Positions 24,501-33,624 of a stretch of DNA of 64,000 nucleotides are shown here, in pieces. The notes beneath the pieces were generated by a model. That model saw only the letters and a list, made by a program, of their open reading frames with translations, had not been told where the DNA came from and ran no database searches. How positions within the stretch are numbered: the stretch's first letter is position 1; the number at the start of each line of letters is the position of its first letter. Where the stretch lies: assembly GCF_016860545.1 (NCBI RefSeq), contig NZ_BNEB01000005.1, forward strand, positions 1,116,001-1,180,000, given 5' to 3'. The DNA is from Streptomyces asoensis. Lineage in GTDB: Bacteria > Actinomycetota > Actinomycetes > Streptomycetales > Streptomycetaceae. The translations under genes were made by a program, and so were the position numbers.

Positions 24501-27500
24501 CGACGTCGGTCTGGTCGAGGCGCACGGCACCGGGACCGTCGTCGGCGACCGCACCGAACTGCGTGTCCTCGGCGAGGTGTTCGCCGGGGCCGGGGCGGCA
24601 CCCGGCTCCTGTGTCATCGGCTCGGTGAAATCGCAGATCGGGCACACCAAGTGCGCCGCCGGACTCGCCGGGCTGATCAAGACGCTGCTCGCCCTGCACA
24701 CCGGCGTCCGGCCCCCCACCCTGCACGTCGAGGCGCCCAACGCCGCCTGGGACGCGGAGCGGAGCCCCTTCGCCTTCCACGCGCGGGCCCGGCCCTGGGC
24801 GGCGCCACCCGGGGAACGGATCGCCGGGGTCAGCGCGTTCGGCTTCGGCGGCACCAACTTCCATGTGGTGGTGAGCGCGCACGCCGGCGGAACGCCACCG
24901 GTGCGGGGACTGGACGCCTGGCCGGCCGAACTGTTCGTCTTCCGCGGGCGGGACGCCGCCGCGGCCCGGCGCGCGGTGGACGAACTCCTCGCGGCGGCGC
25001 AGGCGCAGGGCGCCCGCTGGCGTCTGCGCGACCTGGCGCTGAGCGCGGCACGCCGGTCGGACGCGAGCGGGGAACCGGCGTGGATCGCGGTCGTGGCGAC
25101 CGATGTGGACGACCTGGTGGACAAGTTGCGGCGGCTGTCGGGCGATCCGGCCGGGCTCGACGCCGTGCGCGGGATCCACCGGGCCACGCCCGGTGAACCC
25201 GGTGACGGCAAGGTCGCGTTCCTCTTCCCGGGGCAGGGCAGCCAGCGCACCGGCATGCTCGCCGACCTCTTCGTCACCTTCCCGGAGCTGCGCCCCTACC
25301 TGGAGCTGGGACGCGCCCACGCGGACGCGCTGTATCCGCCGGCCGCGTTCGACGACGCCGTGCGCGACCGTCAGCAGGCCGCGCTGACCGACACCCGGGT
25401 GGCGCAGCCGGCCCTCGGTGTCGCCGGGCTCGCCGCGCACGCCGTGCTCGGCGCCGCCGGGGTCGTCCCGGACATGGCCGCCGGGCACAGCTACGGCGAG
25501 CTGGTCGCCCTGTGCGCGGCCGGCGCCCTGAGCCCGGAAACCCTGCTGGAGCTGAGCGCGGAGCGGGCGGCGGCGATCCTGGCCGCCGCGGGCGTGACCG
25601 GGCCGGCCGGGGCGAGCGGGTCCGGCGGGGAGGCGGAGGCCGCCGGCGGGGATCCCGGGACGATGGCCGCCGTGGCCGCCGGCGCCGAGGACGTGGTGCG
25701 GGCGCTGCGGACGGCGGGGGCGCCGGACTCCGTGGTCGTCGCCAACCGCAACTCGCCCGAGCAGACGGTGATCTCGGGCCCGACGGACGCCGTCACCGAG
25801 ACCGTACGGCTGCTGCGCGAGGCGGGTCTGGGGGCCAAGCGCATCCCCGTCGCCTGCGCGTTCCACAGCCCGCTGGTCGCCGGTGCCGCCGACCGGTTCG
25901 CCGAGGCGCTGGCGGCCCGGCCCGTGCACGCGCCCGAGTTCCCCGTGTGGTCCAACCGCACCGCGGCGCCGTACCCCGGGGAACCGGACGCCGTACGGGC
26001 CGCGCTCGCCGCCCAGATCGGGGCCCCGGTCGCCTTCGCCGAGCAGATCGAGGCGATGTACGAGGCGGGTGCGCGCGTCTTCGTGGAGGCCGGTCCCGGG
26101 TCGGTGCTCACCAGGCTGGTCGGGCAGATCCTCGGCGACCGTCCGCACCGCGCGGTGGCCTGCGAGCCCCGCCCCGGCGGCGGTCTGCGCGACTGGCTCG
26201 ACGCCCTGGCCCGGCTCGCCGTCGCGGGCCGGCCGGTCCGCACGGAGTGGCTGCTGCGCGGCCGGGACGCCGTGGACGCGGTACGCACGCCCGTGCCCGC
26301 GCGCCCCGGCTGGACGGTCGACGGGCACCTGGTCCGCACCGCCGACGGCGCCCTCCTGCCGGGCGCGCTCGCACCGGCCCGACGAGTCGTGGAACCCATC
26401 GAGAGGACCGTGGCGACTGTGACGACGAACCCACCGCACGGCGTCCCGTCCGACCGGGACGCGCTGATCTCCGAGTTCCTGCGCACCAGCCGGGAGATGA
26501 TCGCCGCCCAACGGGACGTGCTGCTCACCTACTTCGGCGCCGCGCCGGGCGCGCGGCCCGCCCCCGTCGCGGGGCCCGCGCAGGTGATCCAGGCGCTGCC
26601 CACCGTGCCCGCCGGACAACCGGCGGTGCCCGCCGCCGCGCCGGACCGGGAGCAGGCCCCGGTGCCGCGGACGCCTGCCGACGGGGACTCCGCCCCGCCC
26701 GGGCCGGACGGGCCCACCGGACCGGCCGACGTGCTGCGGATCGTGCTGGAGATCATCAGCGAACGCACCGGCTACCCCGTGGACATGATCGAGCCCGACC
26801 TCGACCTCGAGGCCGACCTGAGCATCGACTCCATCAAACGCGCCGAGATCGCGGGCGAGCTGGCCAGGCGCCTGGGCTCGGCGGCCGGTGCGGACCTCGC
26901 CTCGCTGGACGACGACGCGCTGGAGGAACTGGCGAAGGCGCGCACGGCCGCCGCGGTGACCGACTGGCTGACGGCCCGGCTGACCGCGCCGGACGGCCCC
27001 GACGGACCGGACCCGGTGCACACGCCGGACGCCCCGGGCGCACCCGCCGCCTCGCCCGCTCCCCCGCACACGCCTCCCGCGGATCACCCCGGCCGGCCCG
27101 TGCCGGCCACGGCGGGCCCGGGGGCCGGGGAAGCCGCGGAGACCGGGGAGGCCTCGGTGCCGGCGTCCGGGGGCGCGCCGGAGGTGTCCGGTGAACCTCC
27201 CAGGAGGTACGTCCTGCGGCCGGTCCTGCTCGACGGCGCGACAGGCGACCGGGGCGGCGAACGGGCCGGTGACCTGACGGGCGCCGGCGCCGCCCAGGAC
27301 TGCGCCCCGACCGCCGTGCTCGCGGGCACCCGGTGGATCCTGCTGGGCGAGGCCCCCGAGACCGCGGCCCGGCTGCTGTCCTACGGCGCGCAGGTCGCCG
27401 TACGGGCACGGGACCACCTGGTGACGGAGGCGGACGGGCCCGTGGACGGCGTGCTCCATCTCGGGGCGCTCGCGGACGGGGGCGACGGCCCCGTGCTGCC

Positions 27501-28710
27501 GGACGCCTTTCCCGTCCTGAAGGCGGCCCTGGCGAGCGGTCCGCGCACGCTGCTGTGCGTCCGCGGCGCCGACGACGGGGCACCCGACGCCCGGACGGCG
27601 GGACTGCGCGGCCTGTTCAGGACCGTGGTGCGCGAGTACCCGCGGACCGCGGCCCGGCTCGTCGAACTCGCCGACGTCTCGCCCACCGCCGTCGCGGACG
27701 CCGTGGCCGCGGAGGCCGTCGCGCCCGACCGCCTCCCGGTGGTGCTGCGGACCGCGGCCGGCCGGCACGGCTTCGAGCTGGTGGAGGCGCCGCTCGGGAC
27801 GCTGGGCAGCACGGGCGCCGGACCGGCCGGGGACGGCGCGGCCGAGGCGGCGGCGCTGGGACTGGACCGGGACTCGGTGGTGCTGCTCGCGGGCGGCGCG
27901 CGGGGCATCACCGCGCAGTTCGCCGCAGCGCTCGCCGGTGCCGCCCGCTGCCGGCTGGAACTGCTGGGCCGCACCCCCGCGCCGGACGGCCCCGAGGCCG
28001 CGGACACGGCGGCCGCCCGCACCCCGGCCGAACTGCGGGCCGTGCTCGCGGCCCGCGGCGGCGGCACCCCGGCGGACATCAACCGGGCGGCCGCGCTGCT
28101 GCTGGCCCAGCGGGAGATCACGGCCACGCTCGCCGAAGTGGCGGCGCTCGGCGGCCGGGCCCGGTACCGCTGCGTCGACTTCCGGGAGCCCGGGGCGGTC
28201 CTCCAGGCCGTGAAGGAGATCCACGCCGAGCACGGCCGGCTGGACGGCGTGGTGCACGCCGCCGGAGTGATCGAGGACAAGCTCGTCGCGGAGAAGACCG
28301 CCGAGTCCTTCCAGCGGGTCTACGCCACCAAGGCGACCGGCGCGGACGCCCTGCTCACCGCGCTCGCGGACCTGTCCACCGCGCCCGCGTTCACCGTGCT
28401 GTTCGGCTCCGTCTCGGCCGTCCTCGGCAACCGGGGCCAGGTGGACTACGCGGCCGCCAACGACGCGCTGGAGACCCTCGGCGCGGCGTTCGCCGCCCGC
28501 ACCGGGCACCGCGCGCTGACCGTGCACTGGGGGCCGTGGGCGCCCGCGCCCGGACACGCCGGCATGGTGGGCGCGGAGCTGGCCCGCGCCTACGCGAGGC
28601 GCGGGGTCGGGCTGATCGATCCCGAGGAGGGGACCGCGGCGCTGCTGCGGGAGCTGGCCTGGGGCGACGAGTCCGCCACGGCCGTCGTCTACACCGCCTC
28701 GGGCTGGTGA
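21532..28710 (+). CDS. Type I iterative PKS/PUFA-synthase-like megasynthase: ER-like - KS - AT - ACP - KR
   Basis: 2392 residues. Domains in order: two nitronate-monooxygenase/PfaD-like barrels, the first short (about 1-235, AECGG at 141-145) and the second full (about 300-640, SECGGH near 449-454); KS about 681-1105 with Cys863 (DAACASS), His998 and His1038; AT about 1228-1540 with Ser1320 in GHSYGE; Ala/Pro linker; one ACP about 1725-1810 with Ser1767 in SIDSIKRAE; Ala/Pro linker; KR about 1930-2390 with nucleotide motif GGARGI at 2121-2126, Ser2293 and Tyr2306. DSIKRxEI in the ACP and GGARG in the KR are marks of PUFA and heterocyst-glycolipid synthases. Fusion of the PfaD-like reductase at the N-terminus is unusual. 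It would build and reduce a carbon chain iteratively. Confidence 0.92.
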   Translation: MTSAVRSEDMIIGITPFGEPDAGLALAVGRAGGLGVLDLGSGDRRSREALSRMRRASPGGFGVRIGAHCRLDPADLEPDGPHTVVVGAWPAGAPGTSDTAATLRSIAALAERHRVLAEVTDLAGALDALGAGAHGLIARGAECGGPIGELSTFVLLQQLLAAPGVTSPVWACGGIGPHTAAAAVAGGAAGVVLDSQLALLAESALTGPAAATLRTLDGSETVVLAGHRVLRRRGPDAPRPARDAGPHDVAALLGARDPRTQLLPVGQDGFLAARFAERWGDVRRSVRALRDAVLDALRDDTASRALRSGSPMSRALGTRLPVAQGPMTRVSDGAPFAAAVARDGALPFLALALADGARTRAMLAETRDAVAGLPWGVGVLGFAPEDVRTAQLEAVRELRPTHAIIAGGRPSQAQALERDGIRTFLHVPSPGLLRQFLEAGVRRFVFEGSECGGHVGPRAGFALWEAQLAVLEDFSAVHGADGLEVFFAGGVHDERSAAMVAALAAPLTARGAAVGLLMGTAYLFTEEAVAHGAIRPLFQRQVVDAERTTLLESAPGHATRCLPSPFAAGYREQERRLRAEGAGDRQTWEALERLNVGRLRIASKGVTRDPDGALAPVDERRQLAEGMFMAGQVAVLRSATTTLAALHTSVTEGAAVQLSERAAESGAVEPQREPAVPAPLDVAVVGMACMFPQAPDLPAFWANVVGGVDAVGEVPADRWDPAVHHGTSTPSKWGGFLPRIPFDPLRYGIPPTSLGSIEPVQLLSLEAARRALEDAGYGDGERDFDRSRTSVVFGAEAGSDLSNAATLRAVLPSFHGSVPAGLDEQLPRLTEDSFPGMLANVISGRIANRLDLGGANYTVDAACASSLAAVDVACKELSGGTSDLVLCGGADLHNGINDYVLFSSVHALSPTGRSRAFDASADGIALGEGVACLVLKRLADAERDGDRVYGVIKGLGSSSDGRSLGLTAPRPEGQRTALERAYRNAGVSPADVGLVEAHGTGTVVGDRTELRVLGEVFAGAGAAPGSCVIGSVKSQIGHTKCAAGLAGLIKTLLALHTGVRPPTLHVEAPNAAWDAERSPFAFHARARPWAAPPGERIAGVSAFGFGGTNFHVVVSAHAGGTPPVRGLDAWPAELFVFRGRDAAAARRAVDELLAAAQAQGARWRLRDLALSAARRSDASGEPAWIAVVATDVDDLVDKLRRLSGDPAGLDAVRGIHRATPGEPGDGKVAFLFPGQGSQRTGMLADLFVTFPELRPYLELGRAHADALYPPAAFDDAVRDRQQAALTDTRVAQPALGVAGLAAHAVLGAAGVVPDMAAGHSYGELVALCAAGALSPETLLELSAERAAAILAAAGVTGPAGASGSGGEAEAAGGDPGTMAAVAAGAEDVVRALRTAGAPDSVVVANRNSPEQTVISGPTDAVTETVRLLREAGLGAKRIPVACAFHSPLVAGAADRFAEALAARPVHAPEFPVWSNRTAAPYPGEPDAVRAALAAQIGAPVAFAEQIEAMYEAGARVFVEAGPGSVLTRLVGQILGDRPHRAVACEPRPGGGLRDWLDALARLAVAGRPVRTEWLLRGRDAVDAVRTPVPARPGWTVDGHLVRTADGALLPGALAPARRVVEPIERTVATVTTNPPHGVPSDRDALISEFLRTSREMIAAQRDVLLTYFGAAPGARPAPVAGPAQVIQALPTVPAGQPAVPAAAPDREQAPVPRTPADGDSAPPGPDGPTGPADVLRIVLEIISERTGYPVDMIEPDLDLEADLSIDSIKRAEIAGELARRLGSAAGADLASLDDDALEELAKARTAAAVTDWLTARLTAPDGPDGPDPVHTPDAPGAPAASPAPPHTPPADHPGRPVPATAGPGAGEAAETGEASVPASGGAPEVSGEPPRRYVLRPVLLDGATGDRGGERAGDLTGAGAAQDCAPTAVLAGTRWILLGEAPETAARLLSYGAQVAVRARDHLVTEADGPVDGVLHLGALADGGDGPVLPDAFPVLKAALASGPRTLLCVRGADDGAPDARTAGLRGLFRTVVREYPRTAARLVELADVSPTAVADAVAAEAVAPDRLPVVLRTAAGRHGFELVEAPLGTLGSTGAGPAGDGAAEAAALGLDRDSVVLLAGGARGITAQFAAALAGAARCRLELLGRTPAPDGPEAADTAAARTPAELRAVLAARGGGTPADINRAAALLLAQREITATLAEVAALGGRARYRCVDFREPGAVLQAVKEIHAEHGRLDGVVHAAGVIEDKLVAEKTAESFQRVYATKATGADALLTALADLSTAPAFTVLFGSVSAVLGNRGQVDYAAANDALETLGAAFAARTGHRALTVHWGPWAPAPGHAGMVGAELARAYARRGVGLIDPEEGTAALLRELAWGDESATAVVYTASGW

Positions 28711-28717
28711 CCGCGCG

Positions 28718-31700
28718 GTGATGTCACCCCGACAGGGCGCCGGCGGACCGTCGGTGACGGCCTCTCAGGTGCCGGTCGCCATCGTCGGCATGTCCGTCAT
28801 GCTGCCGGGCGCCGCCGACCTGGACGCGTACTGGCGGAACCTGCGCGACGGCGTGGACGCCGTCGGCGAGGTGCCGCCGGGGCGCTGGGACGCGGCCTAC
28901 TACCGCCCCGGCACCGCGTCCGGTCCCGCCGTGGCGGACCGGGTGTACGCGCGGCGCGGCGGGTTCGTGGACGCGCTCGCCGAGGTGGAGGTCACCCGGT
29001 TCGGGATCATGCCGCACTCGGTGGCCGGGACGGAGCCGGACCAGCTGATCGCGCTGCACGTGGCCTCGGCCGCCCTCGACGACGCGGGGGGACGGGACCG
29101 GCTGCCCGACCCGGGGCGGGTCGGCGTGGTCCTCGGACGGGGCGGCTACCTCACCCCGGGCCTGGTCCGGCTCGACCAGCGGGTCCGCACCGCCGGACAA
29201 CTCGTGCACACGCTCGGGGAGTTGCTGCCCGACCTGACCCCCGGCCAACTCGACCGCGTCCGTGAGGCGTTCACCGAGCGGCTCGGCCCGGACAGCCCCG
29301 AGGCGGCGATCGGCCTGGTGCCCAACCTGGCCGCGTCCCGGATCGCCAACCGGCTCGATCTGCGCGGGCCCGCCTACACCGTGGACGCGGCCTGCGCCTC
29401 CTCGCTGGTCGCCGTGGACCAGGCGGTCGGCGAACTCGCCACCGGACGCTGCGACCTGATGCTCGCGGGCGGGGTCCACCACTGCCACGACATCACCCTG
29501 TGGAGCGTCTTCTCCCAGCTGCGCGCCCTCTCCCCCAGCCAGCGCATCCGCCCCTTCCACCGGGACGCCGACGGCATCCTGATCGGCGAGGGGACCGGCG
29601 TCGTCGTCCTCAAGAGGCTGGCCGACGCGGAACGCGACGGCGACCGGGTGTACGCCGTGATCCGCGGGACCGGGGTGGCCGGCGACGGCCGCGCGGCCGG
29701 GCTGGTCAACCCCGATCCGGGCGGTCAGGCGCGGGCCGTGCGGCAGGCGTGGCGGGCCGCCGGTCTGGACCCGGCCGAGCCGGGCTCGCTGGGGCTGCTG
29801 GAGGCGCACGGCACCGCGACCCCGGCCGGCGACGGAGCCGAACTGGCCACCCTGGCCGATGTGTTCGGCCCGGGTGACGAGGACGCCGTCGTGGGCTCGG
29901 TCAAGTCGATGATCGGGCACACCATGCCCGCCGCCGGGGTCGCGGGCCTGGTCAAGGCCGCGCTCGCGGTCCACCACGGCACGCTGCTCCCCACGCTGCA
30001 CTGCGACGACCCGCATCCCGCCCTGGCCCGCACCCGCTTCCGCACCCTGGAGAAGGCGGCCGACTGGGAGACGGGCCCCGGGCAGCCGGTGCGCCGGGCC
30101 GCCGTCAACGCCTTCGGGTTCGGCGGGATCAACGCGCACGTGGTGCTGGAGGAGGCGCCGGGAGCCCGGGGGCCCCGCGCGACGGCGGCTGCCCGGCCGG
30201 CGCTCGCGGTCGCCGAGCCGGAGCGCGTGCTGCTGCTCGCCGCCGGTTCCCCCGCCCGTCTCGCCGCGCTGCTGGACGCCGACGACGCCACGGTGCGGGC
30301 CGCCGGACTCGCCGCGTCCCTGCCGCACCCGGACGCGGGTCCGGCCCGCCTCGGCGTCGTCGAGCCGAGCGCGAAACGGCTCGCGCTGGCGCGCCGCGCG
30401 GTCGCCGCCGGACGCGCCTGGCACGGCCGCGGTGACGTCTGGTTCCGGCCCGGACCCCTGCTGGGCGCCGGGCGGGGCACCCTGGCGTTCCTGTTCCCCG
30501 GTCTGGAGGGCGACTTCACCCCGCGGGTCGACGACGTGGCCGCCCACTTCGCGCTGCCCGCGCCCGCGGTCGCCGGGGACCGGACCGGCGACGTCGGCCG
30601 GCACGGCTTCTCGGTCGTCGCCGTCGGCCGGCTCCTCGACGCGGCACTGCGCCGCAGCGGGATCGTGCCCGACGCGGTCGCCGGACACAGTGTGGGCGAG
30701 TGGACGGCCATGACGGCGGGCGGAATGTACGCCGGGGACGAGGTCGACGCGTTCATGGCGGGCTTCGACCCCGACTCGGTGTCGGTGCCCGGGCTGGCCT
30801 TCGCAGCGGTCGGCGCGTCCGCCGAGCGGGTCCTGGCCGCCCTGCGCGACGAGGGCGGGACCGGGGCGGGCCTGGTCCTCTCCCACGACAACGCGCCGGG
30901 CCAGTCGATGGTGTGCGGCCCCGAGCCGGCGGTGGAGGAGTTCGTACGGGCCTTCCGCGCCCGGGGCGTGCTCAGCCAGGTGCTGCCGTTCCGTTCCGGC
31001 TTCCACACGCCCATGCTGGAACCGCATCTCGGCCCGATCGAGGAGGCCGCCCGACGGTTCCGGCTGCGTCCGCCGCACACACCGGTCTGGTCGGGCACCA
31101 CGGCCGCGCCCTTCCCCCGCGACGAGGCGGGGGCACGGGCCCTGTTCGTCCGCCATCTGCTGGAGCCGGTCCGCTTCCGGCAGCTGACCGAGGCGCTGTA
31201 CACGGCAGGCCACCGGGTCTTCGTCCAGGCGGGTCCCGGTCAGCTGGGCTCCCTGGTCTCCGACACCCTGGGCGAACGCGACCATCTGGTCGTCGCCGCC
31301 AACTCGCCGCACCGCACCGGCCTCGCCCAGCTGCGCCGGGCGGCCACCGCGGTATGGACGGCGGGAGCCGCGGTCGCGCCCGCCCTGCCGCCCGGCACGG
31401 ACCGCGACTCCCCACGCACCCGCCCCGGGCGGACCGGACGACCACCGGTACGGCTCGACCTGGACGGCGCGCTGGTGTCCCTCGCGCCGGAGCGGCTCGC
31501 CGAACTGCGCGCCGGACTCACCGCGCCGCGTACCGTGGGGCCCTCCTCCTCGGACACGGCGGGCCCTGTCGGCGGGTCGGGGCTGGAGGCGCTGGCCGGG
31601 GGCTCGCCGATGGCGGCGGAACTGTCCGCCCTGCTCCGGGAGACGGCGGACACCGCGGCGGCCCTCATGACGGCGCGAGCCCCGGCATCCGTACCGGCTC

Positions 31701-33298
31701 CCGCACCCGCACCTGCTTCCGCGCGAGCGGCCGGACCCTGGCGCGGCAGCGTGCGGGTCTCCCCCGAGGCCATGCCGTATCTGCTGGACCACTGCTTCTT
31801 CCCCCAGCGGCCCGGCTGGCCCGACGTCGCCGACCGGTGGCCGGTCGTCCCGGCGACGACGATCGTGCAGCACATCATGGACGCCGTCCGGCAGGCGGCG
31901 CCCGGCCGGGTGCCGGTCGCCGTGCACGGCGCGCGCTTCGAGGAGTGGCTCACCGCCACACCGGCCGTCGACGTGCCCGTGACCGTCACGGCCGAGGGCG
32001 CGGACCGGCTCGCCGTCTCCTTCGGCCCGCGGGCCCGTGCCACCGTCGAACTGGCCGATGCCCATCCGCTCCCGCCCCCTGCCCCCTGGGCCGTCGACCC
32101 CGGCACCGAGCGCGTCCCGGAGCACACCGCGGCGCAGCTCTACGACGAGCGGTGGATGTTCCACGGCCCGGCCTTCCAGGGCGTCACCGAGCTCACCGCG
32201 ATCGGCGACCGCCATGTGCGCGGGGTGATCACCGCCCCGGCCGCTCCCGGTGCGCTGCTGGACAACGTCGGCCAGATCCTGGGCTACTGGATCATGGCGA
32301 CCCGCACGGAACGGACCGTGGTGTTCCCCGTGGGGATGCGGGAGATGCGCTTCCACGGGCCGCACCCGGCGCCGGGCAGCGAGGTGGGGTGCCTGGTGCG
32401 GATCACCGGGCTGACCGACGCGTTCCTCGAGGCCGACGTGCAGCTGACGGTCGGCGGGACGGTGTGGGCGCAGCTGCACGGCTGGCAGGACCGCCGCTTC
32501 GACAACGACCCCGAGACCCGGCCCGTCGAGCGCTTCCCGGGGCGCCACACGCTGTCGCGGACCCGTCCCGGCGGCTGGCAGCTGCTGCACGAACGGTGGC
32601 CCGACCTGGCCTCCCGGGAGCTGATCATGCGCAACTCCCTGGGCGGACCGGAGCGTTCGCAGTACGCGGAGCACACGCCGCGCGGGCGCCGGCAGTGGCT
32701 GCTGGGCCGGATCGCGGTCAAGGACGCGGTACGGCAGTGGCTGTGGGACCAGGGCGAGGGTCCGGTCTTCCCGGCCGAACTGCGGGTGGGCAACGACGAC
32801 CGGGGCCGCCCGTACGTCACCGGGGTGCACGGCCGGGAACTGCCACCGCTGGACGTGTCGCTGGCGCACTGCGCCGAGGCGGGCGTCGCGATCGCGCGGC
32901 CGCGCGGGCCCGGCCCGGGGCCGGGGATCGACATCGAGGAGGTCACCGACCGCGCTCCTGAGGCGCTCGCCGCGGCGCTCGGTGAGGCCGAACTGCGGCT
33001 GCTGCACCGCCTGTCGGCGGAGGGCGGCGATCCCGTGGCGCTGTGGTTCACCCGCTTCTGGGCGGCCAAGGAAGCCGTCGCCAAGGCGGAGGGGACCGGA
33101 TTCGGCGGCCGGCCGCGCGACTTCACGGTGCTCGACGCGAGCCCGGCCGGTGACCGGCTGACCGTCGCGGGCCGCCTGGCCCGCGCCTACCCCGTGCACT
33201 GCGCGCCGGCGGCCAACCCGCCCCGGCTGCCCGCCCGTTCGTACGTAGTGGCCTGGACGACGGGACACCCCACCGCAGAGGAGTACGACACCCCATGA
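28718..33298 (+). CDS. PUFA/glycolipid-type megasynthase: KS - AT - DH - phosphopantetheinyl transferase
   Basis: 1526 residues. Start is GTG 28718 or the adjacent ATG 28721, eight bases after the previous stop. KS about 20-450 with Cys226, His364 and His401; AT about 590-890 with Ser658 in GHSVGE; a Pro/Ala linker near 990; a double-hotdog dehydratase about 1005-1300 with His1025 (LLDHCF) and Asp1182 (LLDNVGQ); and a C-terminal 4'-phosphopantetheinyl transferase about 1330-1510 with the metal Asp1405 in GIDIEE and WAAKEA (Lys1451, Glu1452). A built-in PPTase lets the cluster activate its own carrier proteins, as in enediyne PKSs and some PUFA systems. It supplies the dehydration step lacking in the first enzyme. 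Confidence 0.92.
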   Translation: MMSPRQGAGGPSVTASQVPVAIVGMSVMLPGAADLDAYWRNLRDGVDAVGEVPPGRWDAAYYRPGTASGPAVADRVYARRGGFVDALAEVEVTRFGIMPHSVAGTEPDQLIALHVASAALDDAGGRDRLPDPGRVGVVLGRGGYLTPGLVRLDQRVRTAGQLVHTLGELLPDLTPGQLDRVREAFTERLGPDSPEAAIGLVPNLAASRIANRLDLRGPAYTVDAACASSLVAVDQAVGELATGRCDLMLAGGVHHCHDITLWSVFSQLRALSPSQRIRPFHRDADGILIGEGTGVVVLKRLADAERDGDRVYAVIRGTGVAGDGRAAGLVNPDPGGQARAVRQAWRAAGLDPAEPGSLGLLEAHGTATPAGDGAELATLADVFGPGDEDAVVGSVKSMIGHTMPAAGVAGLVKAALAVHHGTLLPTLHCDDPHPALARTRFRTLEKAADWETGPGQPVRRAAVNAFGFGGINAHVVLEEAPGARGPRATAAARPALAVAEPERVLLLAAGSPARLAALLDADDATVRAAGLAASLPHPDAGPARLGVVEPSAKRLALARRAVAAGRAWHGRGDVWFRPGPLLGAGRGTLAFLFPGLEGDFTPRVDDVAAHFALPAPAVAGDRTGDVGRHGFSVVAVGRLLDAALRRSGIVPDAVAGHSVGEWTAMTAGGMYAGDEVDAFMAGFDPDSVSVPGLAFAAVGASAERVLAALRDEGGTGAGLVLSHDNAPGQSMVCGPEPAVEEFVRAFRARGVLSQVLPFRSGFHTPMLEPHLGPIEEAARRFRLRPPHTPVWSGTTAAPFPRDEAGARALFVRHLLEPVRFRQLTEALYTAGHRVFVQAGPGQLGSLVSDTLGERDHLVVAANSPHRTGLAQLRRAATAVWTAGAAVAPALPPGTDRDSPRTRPGRTGRPPVRLDLDGALVSLAPERLAELRAGLTAPRTVGPSSSDTAGPVGGSGLEALAGGSPMAAELSALLRETADTAAALMTARAPASVPAPAPAPASARAAGPWRGSVRVSPEAMPYLLDHCFFPQRPGWPDVADRWPVVPATTIVQHIMDAVRQAAPGRVPVAVHGARFEEWLTATPAVDVPVTVTAEGADRLAVSFGPRARATVELADAHPLPPPAPWAVDPGTERVPEHTAAQLYDERWMFHGPAFQGVTELTAIGDRHVRGVITAPAAPGALLDNVGQILGYWIMATRTERTVVFPVGMREMRFHGPHPAPGSEVGCLVRITGLTDAFLEADVQLTVGGTVWAQLHGWQDRRFDNDPETRPVERFPGRHTLSRTRPGGWQLLHERWPDLASRELIMRNSLGGPERSQYAEHTPRGRRQWLLGRIAVKDAVRQWLWDQGEGPVFPAELRVGNDDRGRPYVTGVHGRELPPLDVSLAHCAEAGVAIARPRGPGPGPGIDIEEVTDRAPEALAAALGEAELRLLHRLSAEGGDPVALWFTRFWAAKEAVAKAEGTGFGGRPRDFTVLDASPAGDRLTVAGRLARAYPVHCAPAANPPRLPARSYVVAWTTGHPTAEEYDTP

Positions 33299-33621
33299 CG
33301 CACCCCACCCCCCGCATCCCCGTCACCGCCGACGAGCAGGCCGTCCTCGCCGACGTCACCGGCATGCTCGCGCGGCTCCTGCGGGACGAGTACGGCCTCG
33401 ACGACATCGGGATCGGCATGCGGACCACCTTCAACCGCGACCTGGAGCTGGAGAGCATCGACCTGGTCACGCTGGCCGGGCTGCTCCAGGAGCGCTACGG
33501 CGACCGGATCAACTTCGCCGAGTTCCTGGCCGGCATGGAGTTCGACGAGATCATCGAACTCACCGTCGGCCGGCTCGTCGAGTACGTCGTGACGAGCCTG
33601 AAGGCCGCGGAGGCGAGCTGA
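33295..33621 (+). CDS. Discrete acyl carrier protein
   Basis: 108 residues. The phosphopantetheine site is Ser54 in LELESIDLVTLA (DSL-type motif read as ESI). The body has the helical pattern of ACPs, with FAEFLAGMEFDEIIELTVGRL forming the last helices. Its ATG overlaps the stop of the megasynthase by four bases, so it is translationally coupled. It is probably loaded by the fused PPTase and may receive or hand over the finished chain to the downstream hydrolase and glycosyltransferase. Confidence 0.92.
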   Translation: MTHPTPRIPVTADEQAVLADVTGMLARLLRDEYGLDDIGIGMRTTFNRDLELESIDLVTLAGLLQERYGDRINFAEFLAGMEFDEIIELTVGRLVEYVVTSLKAAEAS

Positions 33622-33624
33622 GCC

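Noticed and set aside
22438..28557. Open frame of about 2000 codons antisense to the first megasynthase
   Set aside because: The plus strand encodes recognisable KS, AT, ACP and KR domains with active sites; the antisense product has no motifs.
28724..33268. Open frame of about 1500 codons antisense to the second megasynthase
   Set aside because: Same reason: the sense strand has KS, AT, DH and PPTase motifs; the antisense is a GC shadow.
21532..33298. Enediyne PKS (PksE) because of the fused PPTase
   Set aside because: PksE is a single KS-AT-ACP-KR-DH-PPTase protein with its own accessory genes (E3/E4/E5/E10 type). Here two KS proteins with PfaD-like barrels and a glycosyltransferase are present and no enediyne cassette genes are seen.
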